A stretch of DNA of 42,166 nucleotides from Tuberibacillus calidus DSM 17572 (GTDB lineage Bacteria; Bacillota; Bacilli; Bacillales; Sporolactobacillaceae), in contig NZ_AUMM01000033.1 in assembly GCF_000430685.1 (NCBI RefSeq), positions 1 through 42,166 on the forward strand. Direction: 5' to 3'. A program made the position numbers and the translations under genes. Position 1 is the stretch's first letter. Every line of letters begins with the position of its first letter. Under the pieces are notes generated by a model. It ran no database searches and was not told the DNA's origin. It saw nothing but the letters and a program-made list of their open reading frames with translations. Below are positions 22,055-30,061 of this stretch, one piece after another.

Positions 22055-22977
22055 TGATGAATGCTCAACCCTTTCCAGAGCTCAGTTGGTCATGGACTCG
22101 AAGCCAAGTGTTTCTGAATTGCAAAAGGTGGTATTTTCACGCTTATTATTCCTCCTGGGGAGGCTGGCGTCGTGAAGCTTCCAATCTCTCCAGGCATGCC
22201 TACCGTCTGAAACGACTTGTTACGCTTGACCAATTGTTCGGGATTTCGGTGCACAACCAGATTCATCGGATGATTGACGAATCTCAAAAGATGACCGTCG
22301 AAGAATTCACTACATCCGTCCGAAAAGCGTTGAACAGGGCGTTCTGGGATTCAAAATACAAACAGGAGGAGTGGTACGAACAACCCAGTGACATCAACAT
22401 GTTGCATGAAATGTATTACGATGGAGAGCTTCCTGAACAAAAAATCGAAGAATATCGGGAGCGGATGACCGTCATTGCCAACCATTTGCTGTCGAGTCAA
22501 ACCTTCAAAGACATCTTCGACAGAAAAGATAAAATCAGGCTGGTTTCATCCGAAAGGTTCCGTGTGTTTGAATTGGACGGAATCAAGGTATGGGTGGTCT
22601 TGGATCTGGTGTTTCAAGACCTGGAAAGCGGAAAATTTGTTGTCGTCGATTTCAAGACAGGGAAACCCTCATCCAGTGATAAGGTGCAGTTGCTACTTTA
22701 TGCCCTATTCCTTAAAGAAGCGTTTCACCTCCCAGGGCTAGATCAAATTGAATTACGGAATGAATATTTGGCAACAGGAAAACATGCTTCGTTTACGCCT
22801 AGACAAACTGATCTGGAGTACGTGCAGTCGTTGATTCAAACCAGCGTGAAGGAAATGAAGGCCTACTTGCGTGTTCCAGAACAAAATGTGCCATTGGACA
22901 TGGAGAGGTTCGAACAAACGAAAAATCGGGCGATCTGCCGCAGGTGTGCGTTTCGGGAGTTGTGCGACAGAGGGTGA
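22054..22977 (+). CDS. PD-(D/E)XK nuclease with Fe-S cysteine cluster (Cas4/RecB-like)
   Basis: A 307-residue protein of the RecB/Cas4 nuclease superfamily. Cys23 lies in LNCKRWYFHAYY. The catalytic core shows Asp184 (VVLDLVF), Asp199-x-Lys201 (FVVVDFKTGKPS) and the following motif QLLLYALFLKE. The C-terminus has Cys295, Cys298 and Cys304 (ICRRCAFRELCDRG). One N-terminal and three C-terminal cysteines are the 4Fe-4S arrangement of Cas4 and AddB. No cas1/cas2, CRISPR array or helicase is nearby, so this is not a CRISPR gene. GGAGGTG precedes the ATG. Coupled with the small gene upstream; likely DNA processing or defence. Confidence 0.8.
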   Translation: MMNAQPFPELSWSWTRSQVFLNCKRWYFHAYYSSWGGWRREASNLSRHAYRLKRLVTLDQLFGISVHNQIHRMIDESQKMTVEEFTTSVRKALNRAFWDSKYKQEEWYEQPSDINMLHEMYYDGELPEQKIEEYRERMTVIANHLLSSQTFKDIFDRKDKIRLVSSERFRVFELDGIKVWVVLDLVFQDLESGKFVVVDFKTGKPSSSDKVQLLLYALFLKEAFHLPGLDQIELRNEYLATGKHASFTPRQTDLEYVQSLIQTSVKEMKAYLRVPEQNVPLDMERFEQTKNRAICRRCAFRELCDRG

Positions 22978-23009
22978 AGGACGTTGTGAGGTATAAAGGG
23001 CTGACATCA

Positions 23010-23040
23010 TTGACAAGGATGGCAACGCTTAAGATATGTT
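23010..23040 (+). promoter_or_regulatory. possible promoter of the XRE regulator gene
   Basis: A perfect -35 TTGACA with weak -10 candidates, GATATG at 17 bases or TATGTT at 19. A small TTCCC / GGGAA dyad lies between it and the gene and could be an operator. Confidence 0.4.
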
Positions 23041-23101
23041 GATACCCAATATAACAGGTTTCCCGACTGGGAATCAGATGGAAAGGAAGGAGAGATGTAT
23101 C

Positions 23102-23590
23102 ATGCATGAAGACATGCTGAAAGACGTGGAAGTGTTGGATGAAGTAGATGAAGAGAAGGAAGGCAGTCTTACGGTTTCCGACAATTTCGGAATCATGCTG
23201 AAACATTATCGTAAACTGAAGAATCTGTCACTCAAGCAGTTGGAAGAAATTTCGGGCGTGAGTGCCTCTTACGTGAACCGACTCGAACGCGGCGAACGAA
23301 AAAGCCCATCCATTACGAAAATCCTCCAACTGGCCGAAACATTGGAAATTCCGAATTCGGTTTTGGTGGCAACGATCATCCAGGAGCCTCGAACACATGA
23401 AAAAGTGGACTTGTCCGAACTTCTGATCAAGCATGAATTTCTGTTGAATGGAAGAGAGCTCACCAGAGAGGCAAAGCAGAATCTGCTCAAAATTATCGAG
23501 CATATTGCCCAGTGCCAATGGGCGGATACGAAAATACATGACATCTATGTCTTGGCGGAGCTGGTAGATCAATTCAAACTTGCAGTTTGA
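23102..23590 (+). CDS. XRE-family helix-turn-helix regulator
   Basis: 162 residues. An acidic N-terminus (about 1-25) is followed by a Cro/C1-type domain (about 30-90): FGIMLKHYRKLKNLSLKQLEE, then SGVSASYVNRLERGERKSPS, the recognition helix and turn. The C-terminal half (LTREAKQNLLKIIEHIAQC...) is helical, probably for dimerisation. It lies between two nuclease-like genes and upstream of BREX, so it may control them. It is not the WYL-type BrxR regulator found in some BREX loci. AAGGAGAG lies upstream of the ATG. Confidence 0.85.
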   Translation: MHEDMLKDVEVLDEVDEEKEGSLTVSDNFGIMLKHYRKLKNLSLKQLEEISGVSASYVNRLERGERKSPSITKILQLAETLEIPNSVLVATIIQEPRTHEKVDLSELLIKHEFLLNGRELTREAKQNLLKIIEHIAQCQWADTKIHDIYVLAELVDQFKLAV

Positions 23591-23655
23591 AAAGTGTCGG
23601 ATGGGAGGGACGAATGTCTCTCCCTTCTCAGTCATGATGAAAAGGTGGGAATACA

Positions 23656-24822
23656 ATGTCAAAACATCGTTCGGAAAAAGAGATGATTATGAACCTATAT
23701 TTCAAAAAATATCCTGATGTGCTGGAACGTATCGGTGTTGACCTGGCACAGATTGAACTGGAAATTCCGTATGGTCGGAAGAAAATTGATTTTTATGCCG
23801 TCTCCAAACATAAACGGGTGGAGGTATTCGTTGAAATTCAATTGACACAGTCGGATGAAGCCCATTTGAAAGAAAAAATCATGCCCATTCTGCAGAGCTT
23901 GCAAGAGGGCATCGTCGTGTGGACAGCTCTCCGTTTTGATCAAAAACATCTTTCGGCGGTCAAAGCATTTCTGAAAGCCAATCCGCAGAAGTACGTGAAT
24001 TTTTACGGCTTGGAACTGCATCCTGAAGTAATAAAACAGGCTGAGATCCTGGACAACCTGAGTCCCTTGAACATATGGTCCAATTTGTGGCGGATAAACA
24101 AGGTTGCACAGCCGCTGAACATGGTTTATCGGCATGAGCAGATGCCCAGCATGCATGTCGGGAGAGTGTATGTGGGCGAGTACCGATATGATTTTAATCG
24201 GGTGGAGGACGTGAAAAAGTGCCTGATGGAGTATTTGCGTAAACATCTTGCCTTTTTTCCAAACATTCACAAAACAAAAAAGCATTCAGCATACAGTTTG
24301 ACGATTAGTCTGGGTGCGGGCATCAGCGGTGCAGTTTATCAGCTCTCATGCCGAAATCAGCAAGGGAAGGCGTTTGTGGGAATTCACTTTGATAAAAGCC
24401 GTGAGGACATGTATCGAAGGTTTTGCCTTCACAAGTCCCTCATCACGAAAAAAGTGCATCCAAACATTGTGATGGAGAACCGATCACTCAGGGTATACTT
24501 CGAACCCTACGCGGATTTGTTTGACACGATGGCGGAAATCAAAACGATTTTGGAGAAGATGATCCAATTTTTCTCGCCATATTTGCATGGTTCAGTTGAG
24601 GGGCTTCCAGAGGATTTGCCTGGCGATGTTGAGGAAGAAAAAAGCAGTCAAGGCTTGCAGGGAAAAGTTATTGAAGAGATTTTGAAAATCGACAAAGAAT
24701 GGTTGAGGTCGTCGATGATAGATCCAAGATTGGCGGAGATTTTGTTGGAAGAAGTCACGGATGAACGTGCGATTTTCGCCCAACAGGAATGGTTATCGGA
24801 GTATCTTATCAACCGTTTCTAA
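23656..24822 (+). CDS. PD-(D/E)XK-like endonuclease-related protein (DUF4268-like)
   Basis: 388 residues. The N-terminal third looks like a PD-(D/E)XK fold: KKIDFYAVSKHKRVEVFVEIQLTQSDEAHLKE supplies Asp45 and the Glu60-x-Gln62 motif, a pattern typical of DUF4268/NucS-like proteins (IENQL...TDHDHL). The middle (about 190-300) is beta-rich (YSLTISLGAGISGAVYQLSC) and the C-terminus is helical and acidic. No relative with known function is recognised. AAAGGTGG precedes the ATG. Transcribed in the same direction as the XRE gene, 65 bases upstream, and closed by a terminator before the BREX promoter. Confidence 0.6.
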   Translation: MSKHRSEKEMIMNLYFKKYPDVLERIGVDLAQIELEIPYGRKKIDFYAVSKHKRVEVFVEIQLTQSDEAHLKEKIMPILQSLQEGIVVWTALRFDQKHLSAVKAFLKANPQKYVNFYGLELHPEVIKQAEILDNLSPLNIWSNLWRINKVAQPLNMVYRHEQMPSMHVGRVYVGEYRYDFNRVEDVKKCLMEYLRKHLAFFPNIHKTKKHSAYSLTISLGAGISGAVYQLSCRNQQGKAFVGIHFDKSREDMYRRFCLHKSLITKKVHPNIVMENRSLRVYFEPYADLFDTMAEIKTILEKMIQFFSPYLHGSVEGLPEDLPGDVEEEKSSQGLQGKVIEEILKIDKEWLRSSMIDPRLAEILLEEVTDERAIFAQQEWLSEYLINRF

Positions 24823-24834
24823 ATCTGACCACTG

Positions 24835-24862
24835 AACCGCCTGTGTGGGCGGTTTTAATTTT
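24835..24862 (+). terminator. terminator separating the nuclease gene from BREX
   Basis: AACCGCC / GGCGGTT with a six-base loop, followed by TTAATTTT. Confidence 0.75.
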
Positions 24863-24896
24863 GGAATTTTCATGATATGATCCATTTTTCCTTGGC

Positions 24897-24925
24897 TTGT
24901 ATTGCACTAAAAGTAAGAATAAAAT
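24897..24925 (+). promoter_or_regulatory. candidate BREX operon promoter
   Basis: TTGTAT, 17-base spacer, TAAAAT, 41 bases before the first BREX-associated gene. No other good promoter is seen before brxA. Confidence 0.5.
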
Positions 24926-24966
24926 AGGATTTGAGTAATAATGAGGGCAGGTATGAGGTGTTCAGT

Positions 24967-25236
24967 TTGGAAATTAAACTTTTCTATAAGACGCAAAGAG
25001 AATTGGCCAGTACACTGAACAGCATTATTGATGCATATTGGAAAAATGAAATCAGTGAAGAAACCCTCATAAGAAGCATAACAGATATTTATTTAAACAA
25101 CCAAAGGAAGTTCCTGAAAGAAGACAATTTTACTACCGTTCTGAAACAACAGTGCGGGAAACGGCGACTTGAGGTCGTTGAACGGATATTAGAAATGAAC
25201 GGACTGTTAAAGGATGGTCAAACAGCGACTGGATAG
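24967..25236 (+). CDS. unrecognised 89-residue protein heading the BREX operon
   Basis: Starts at a TTG with GAGGTG six bases upstream, reading MEIKLFYKTQRELASTLNSI; a TTG 12 codons earlier is the alternative. It is all helical and charged: NSIIDAYWKNEISEETLIRS, DIYLNNQRKFLKEDNF, then LKQQCGKRRLEVVERILEMN. No signal peptide, membrane helix or catalytic motif. It ends 13 bases before brxA and lies after the terminator of the previous gene, so it shares the BREX transcript and may be a regulator or accessory subunit. I know no family for it. Confidence 0.7.
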   Translation: MEIKLFYKTQRELASTLNSIIDAYWKNEISEETLIRSITDIYLNNQRKFLKEDNFTTVLKQQCGKRRLEVVERILEMNGLLKDGQTATG

Positions 25237-25249
25237 AAGGAGTTGTACC

Positions 25250-25846
25250 ATGTCTCAAGAATTAGATTATAGTGCGACTTTAACTGGGGCTTCATTCCTG
25301 TTTTATGAATTCAAACAGGTCGTAAGTCTTGCGGAGCAAGGCTTTACTGAGGCGGAAATAAAAGAAAAGGTGCTGACCGATAATTTGTTTCAGTACAAAG
25401 TCAAATCAAGCCTAAAACGCAGCCTCCCCTCGGTTTTGCGTAGAGTAAGCGTATTGGATGCCACGCTTAGAAAATTGGTTCTGGCGGACTCTTTGGACTC
25501 AGGGAAAATCATTAACCTGTATGCCATTATGAAAACGGACAGGCTCTTCTTTGAGTTTATGAATGAAGTCGTCAGGGAGAAACTTGAAGCGGGCAATTTT
25601 CTTCTCGAAAAAAAAGATCTCAACCAATATTTTGCGTTTAAAGCAGAACAGGATGCAGGTGTTGCAAGCTGGACGGAACAAACAGTAAAAAAACTGAAGC
25701 AAGTGTTTGTGAAAATCTTATTGGAATCAGGGATTCTCAAAAACAAGAAAACAGGGGAATTGACCCGTTTGCTGATGGATGAACGATTGAAAAGGCACTT
25801 GATAAACATTGGAGACATTGCCTATGTAAAGGCAATGGGGGAATGA
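25250..25846 (+). CDS. brxA: BREX protein BrxA (DUF1819)
   Basis: 198 residues starting MSQELDYSATLTGASFLFYE, with AAGGAG upstream. The DUF1819 family has a helical fold similar to the RNA-binding NusB, and BrxA is reported to bind DNA. LVLADSLDSGKIINLYAIMKT and FFEFMNEVVREKL are the recognisable central helices. First canonical gene of the type 1 BREX order brxA-brxB-brxC-pglX-pglZ-brxL, all six of which follow on this strand. Length is typical (about 200). Confidence 0.92.
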   Translation: MSQELDYSATLTGASFLFYEFKQVVSLAEQGFTEAEIKEKVLTDNLFQYKVKSSLKRSLPSVLRRVSVLDATLRKLVLADSLDSGKIINLYAIMKTDRLFFEFMNEVVREKLEAGNFLLEKKDLNQYFAFKAEQDAGVASWTEQTVKKLKQVFVKILLESGILKNKKTGELTRLLMDERLKRHLINIGDIAYVKAMGE

Positions 25847-25859
25847 GCGTGGGAATATC

Positions 25860-26426
25860 ATGGCGAATTTGAATAAGCGGCTGGATAAAATTATTCCGAA
25901 GATTAAAGAGGACAAGTTCATCCAAGGCAGAGGCCTCGGCAATGAGATTAGTTTTTATGTGTTTGATTACGAGCCTGAACATGAATTGGTGGTTCGGGAT
26001 TACATTCAGCACATCAAGAAAGAATTTAGTCACGAAGGTTCGAACCGAAAAATTATTGAGTTTGACCTTTACAAAATGCTTATTGAGATTGCGAAGGAAA
26101 AGCGAATTTTTGAACGGATTTTTCATATGGAAGAGAACCAGGGGAAAGATGTTTTATATAAGGCAATGACAAATTTTGCTAAACCCGAAATCTTCCTTCA
26201 AAAAATAAAAGAACAGATACAGGATCATAATGTTGTATTCATCACGGGAGTCGGAAAGGTCTATCCTTTTGTACGATCCCATACCATACTCAATAACCTT
26301 CAGGAGATACTAGATAAAATTCCTGTCATCTTGTTCTTTCCAGGCAAATACGATGGCTTGTCTCTTCAATTGTTTGGTCGATTTAAGGACGACAACTATT
26401 ACAGAGCATTCCGATTAGTGGATTAA
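25860..26426 (+). CDS. brxB: BREX protein BrxB (DUF1788)
   Basis: 188 residues, the usual length of DUF1788. Recognisable parts: EISFYVFDYEPEHELVVRDY near the N-terminus, EFDLYKMLIEIAKEKRIFER in the middle, and the well-conserved VVFITGVGKVYPFVRSHTIL and PVILFFPGKYDGLSLQLFGR in the C-terminal half. Biochemical role unknown; needed for BREX activity in studied systems. Starts 13 bases after brxA and ends 19 bases before brxC. Confidence 0.93.
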   Translation: MANLNKRLDKIIPKIKEDKFIQGRGLGNEISFYVFDYEPEHELVVRDYIQHIKKEFSHEGSNRKIIEFDLYKMLIEIAKEKRIFERIFHMEENQGKDVLYKAMTNFAKPEIFLQKIKEQIQDHNVVFITGVGKVYPFVRSHTILNNLQEILDKIPVILFFPGKYDGLSLQLFGRFKDDNYYRAFRLVD

Positions 26427-26445
26427 ATTAAAGGGGGAAGAGCCG

Positions 26446-29400
26446 ATGCTGATCAAAGACATGTTTCAGAAAGATATTGAGCGAAACATTAAGGGTGTTA
26501 TCAAGGTCGCTCAGACTGATGAGGACAACATTTATCAGGAACTTGACGAATATGTCGTGACTAGAGAACTAAACAGGCACTTATCCAAATTTTACGAGAA
26601 TTATCAGCAAGGAATCGACGGGTACACCGATAAAATGGGCGTGTGGATTTCAGGGTTCTTCGGTTCGGGTAAGTCCCATTTCTTGAAAATCCTTGCTTAC
26701 CTTTTGGAAAACAAAAAGGTGAAGGATAAAAGAGCGATCGACTTCTTTATGGACAAAATCCAGGACCCGTTAGTATTGGCCAATATGAAACGAGCGGCTG
26801 ATGTCGAAACGGAAGTGATCCTCTTCAATATCGATTCGAAAAGTCCTTTGGATAACAAGTCCAAGGAAGATGCGATCCTTCGGGTATTTATGAAAGTGTT
26901 TTATGAACATCGTGGTTTCTACGGTGACATTCCAGGCGTTGCTGAAATGGAGAAGTATCTCACAAAAGAAGGCGTATACGAGGACTTTAAACGGGAGTTT
27001 AAAGCCCTGGCTGGAGAAGAATGGATTGATCGCAGGCATACCTTTTGGTTTGATGCCGATTTCGTCATCGGGGCATTAACAAAAGTGACATCCATGTCTG
27101 AAGAGTCGGCCAGGAATTGGTTCGAGAACGGCGTCAATAACTTTGAAATCAGCATTGAGAAGTTTGCCAAAGATGTAAAGGAATACATAGACCAAAAAGG
27201 AGACAACTTCCACTTAATTTTCCTTGTCGATGAAATTGGGCAATACATTGGCGATAGCCGTCAATTGATGTTAAATCTGCAAACGGTGGCTGAGGATCTT
27301 GGGACGTACTGCAAAGGTAAAGTCTGGATTATGGTTACATCCCAAGAAAGCATCGACAGCATTGTGAAAGTGAAAGGTGACGATTTCTCTCGAATTCAAG
27401 GGCGATTCGATACGAGGCTGTCCTTGTCTTCTATCTCCGTTGATGAGGTCATTAAAAAGCGGATTCTTCTGAAGAAAGAGCATGCCGCTGACATGCTCAA
27501 ACTACTCTACCATGAGAAAAGTGCGATATTGAAGAACCTCATTAGCTTTAAAGATAGTACGGCTGACCTAAGAGGATACGAAGACGAGAAAGAGTTTGCG
27601 GACGTATATCCGTTTATTCCTTATCAGTTTAAGCTTCTCCAGAACGTGTTTGAGCAAGTGCGTAAGCATGGAAGTTCAGGGAAACACCTGTCTGAAGGGG
27701 AACGTTCCATGCTGTCCGCTTTCAAAGAGGCTGGACTTCGGTACAAGAACGCCCAAGAAGGCATTTTGGTTCCTTTCTATGCATTTTACGATACGATCAA
27801 AGAGTTTCTGACCCCTTCCATCGCAAGGGTGATTGAGGGTGCATATGAGAACCCAGCATTAAAAGATGATGAATTTAACATTGATTTGCTCAAAGTCCTT
27901 TTTATGATCAAATACATTAAAGAACTGCCAGCAAACATTGATAACATCGCAACACTCATGGTGACAAGCATCGATGAAGACAAGCTTGCACTTAAGGCGA
28001 AGATCGAGGTTGCGTTGCGGAAGTTGATTTCGCAAACCTTGATCCAAAAGAACGGGGAAGTCTATATATTCTTAACCGATGATGAGCAAGATATCAATCG
28101 GGAAATCAAAGGTATGAAGATTGATGAAGATCTCATCAAGAGAGAGCTTGCCAACTACATTTTTCAGGACTTATATGATGATAAAAGGTATCGGTACTCT
28201 CCGCAGTATCAGTTCTCATACAACCAAAAAATGGATGAGAAAAACTATGGAAATCAAACTTCGAGTATCGGAATTAACATCCTTTCTCCGTTGTCCGATC
28301 ATTATGCCAAATCCGATCAGGAATTAATGCTGATGTCTTCGGGGAATGGCGAGATGATCTTGAAGTTGGGAGGCAGTGATGCCTATATCGAAGAAATGGA
28401 GGAAGTTCTCAAGATCGAAGAGTATCGAAAGAAAAAGAACCCTGCTCAACTTCCTGAAAATATTCAAAATATCTTGAACAACAAACAAGCAGAAGCGAGA
28501 GAAAGAAGACGAAGAGTACGTGACATGCTGGAGGAAGCGATAAAAAGCGGAGTATTTTTCATCAACGGTGACAAAGCGGAAATCAAAGGTGCTTCCGTAA
28601 AAGACAAAATCAACGCCGCATTTCATAAATTAGTGGAAAATGTTTATACAAAATTGGGGTATGTCAAGACATTCTTAGAATCAGAGAAGGATTTGGTCTC
28701 GATTTTAAGACGCAAGGATGAGCAACTTACCATAGATGGATCAAAACAAAACGAGAATGATTTGGCTGTTAAAGAAGTGTTTGATTTCATCAGCTTACAA
28801 GACAGCATTCAAAAGCAAGTCCGCGTAAAAATTCTTTTGGATCGTTTCAGCGACAAGCCTTATGGATGGAAGCCGCTGGATATCGCAGGTCTGATCGCCG
28901 AATTGATCAAAGGACAAAGAATACGAATTCGTTACAATGCGGAATACTTGGAACCTGAAGACGGCAATATGTTGAATGTCTTGACGAAAGCAAGCGAAGT
29001 GGACAAAGCGATCGTTATCAAGCGTGTGAAGGTGGATGAGTCCCTTCTGAAAACAGCCAAAAACATCTGTAAACAAGTATTCAATAAAACGGATCTCGCT
29101 GACGATGAAGACGGGCTGATGAAAGATATTCGTCACCTTATCGACCAACAGGTTGCGGAAATCAAAGCTTTGAAAAATCGTTATGAGGGCAGAAAATACC
29201 CTGGAAAAAGCCTTCTGGATAAGGGGCTTGAATACTTTGGCGAGTTTACGAAGGGAATGGACAATGTTTCGTTCTTTACCAGACTTCGTGACCTTGAAGA
29301 CAACCTGTTGGATTGGGAAGAGGACTTTTCCTACGTTAAGAGTTTCTTTGAAAACCAGAAAGATATTTTTGACAAAGGGCTTCATGCTTACGACAAATAC

Positions 29401-29997
29401 AAGGACAATAGCGTTTATTTGACCGCTGAAGAAACCAAGGATTACGCCGCTAAATTACAGGAGATTTTGACGGATCCGCTTCCGTACAGAAGAATTAAAG
29501 AGATTCCCGAATTGGTCAATAAGATCGACGAGGCAATTCGAAGGGTACTGGAAGAAAAAAAGCTGGCGGCGAAAAATGCGATTCAATTGGATCTTGACCA
29601 TCTTCTATTGCGTTCGAACCATGATGGCGTGACGGATGAAACCAAAAATCGTATTCAAACTTTCTACGATGGGTTATTCCAGAGCATTGATAATTTTACC
29701 GATATCTTTAAGGTGGATGCAACGGTAACGCAAAGTTCCGCTTTCAAAGAAAACATGGATATTCGATTGAGCCATGAAATCCAAGAGTGGAATAATCGAG
29801 CGAAACCAGTGGTCAATGATGGAGGGGCTTCTTACGGAGTCGAGACGGTTGTTCAGAAGGAAAAAGTGAAGATCAGCAACTTGATTATGGATAAGACCCT
29901 AAAAACCGAGGAAGACGTGGATAAATTGCTTCATTCTCTTTCTGTGAAGTTAAAGCAAATTATCCGAAGCAATAAGCAAATTGAATTTGTGGAGTAA
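26446..29997 (+). CDS. brxC: BREX protein BrxC (large P-loop ATPase)
   Basis: 1183 residues, near the family's usual 1200. Walker A is GFFGSGKSHFLK (residues 70-81) after the conserved GVWIS, and a Walker B-type strand with acidic residues is LIFLVDEIGQYIGD (about 259-272). FIPYQFKLLQNVFEQVR and GRFDTRLSLSS are further landmarks. The C-terminal half is long, helical and charged, with probable coiled coils. BrxC is an AAA-type ATPase essential for both host methylation and phage exclusion. GGGGGAAG precedes the ATG. A strong hairpin lies in the 64-base gap to pglX. Confidence 0.95.
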   Translation: MLIKDMFQKDIERNIKGVIKVAQTDEDNIYQELDEYVVTRELNRHLSKFYENYQQGIDGYTDKMGVWISGFFGSGKSHFLKILAYLLENKKVKDKRAIDFFMDKIQDPLVLANMKRAADVETEVILFNIDSKSPLDNKSKEDAILRVFMKVFYEHRGFYGDIPGVAEMEKYLTKEGVYEDFKREFKALAGEEWIDRRHTFWFDADFVIGALTKVTSMSEESARNWFENGVNNFEISIEKFAKDVKEYIDQKGDNFHLIFLVDEIGQYIGDSRQLMLNLQTVAEDLGTYCKGKVWIMVTSQESIDSIVKVKGDDFSRIQGRFDTRLSLSSISVDEVIKKRILLKKEHAADMLKLLYHEKSAILKNLISFKDSTADLRGYEDEKEFADVYPFIPYQFKLLQNVFEQVRKHGSSGKHLSEGERSMLSAFKEAGLRYKNAQEGILVPFYAFYDTIKEFLTPSIARVIEGAYENPALKDDEFNIDLLKVLFMIKYIKELPANIDNIATLMVTSIDEDKLALKAKIEVALRKLISQTLIQKNGEVYIFLTDDEQDINREIKGMKIDEDLIKRELANYIFQDLYDDKRYRYSPQYQFSYNQKMDEKNYGNQTSSIGINILSPLSDHYAKSDQELMLMSSGNGEMILKLGGSDAYIEEMEEVLKIEEYRKKKNPAQLPENIQNILNNKQAEARERRRRVRDMLEEAIKSGVFFINGDKAEIKGASVKDKINAAFHKLVENVYTKLGYVKTFLESEKDLVSILRRKDEQLTIDGSKQNENDLAVKEVFDFISLQDSIQKQVRVKILLDRFSDKPYGWKPLDIAGLIAELIKGQRIRIRYNAEYLEPEDGNMLNVLTKASEVDKAIVIKRVKVDESLLKTAKNICKQVFNKTDLADDEDGLMKDIRHLIDQQVAEIKALKNRYEGRKYPGKSLLDKGLEYFGEFTKGMDNVSFFTRLRDLEDNLLDWEEDFSYVKSFFENQKDIFDKGLHAYDKYKDNSVYLTAEETKDYAAKLQEILTDPLPYRRIKEIPELVNKIDEAIRRVLEEKKLAAKNAIQLDLDHLLLRSNHDGVTDETKNRIQTFYDGLFQSIDNFTDIFKVDATVTQSSAFKENMDIRLSHEIQEWNNRAKPVVNDGGASYGVETVVQKEKVKISNLIMDKTLKTEEDVDKLLHSLSVKLKQIIRSNKQIEFVE

Positions 29998-30004
29998 TGG
30001 AAGT

Positions 30005-30028
30005 GTGCCGTGGCGTTCGCCGCGGCAC
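30005..30028 (+). other. intercistronic hairpin between brxC and pglX
   Basis: GTGCCGTGGC and GCCGCGGCAC pair (one G-U) around the loop GTTC, starting seven bases after the brxC stop. No T-run follows, so it is more likely an RNA stability or processing element than a terminator. Confidence 0.6.
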
Positions 30029-30061
30029 ATGAAACGAAGAAATATGGGTTGGTGAATGGAT

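Noticed and set aside
22054-22977. Possible Cas4 of a CRISPR-Cas locus
   Set aside because: No cas1, cas2 or effector genes and no repeat-spacer array anywhere in the window; only the nuclease fold and cysteine layout are shared.
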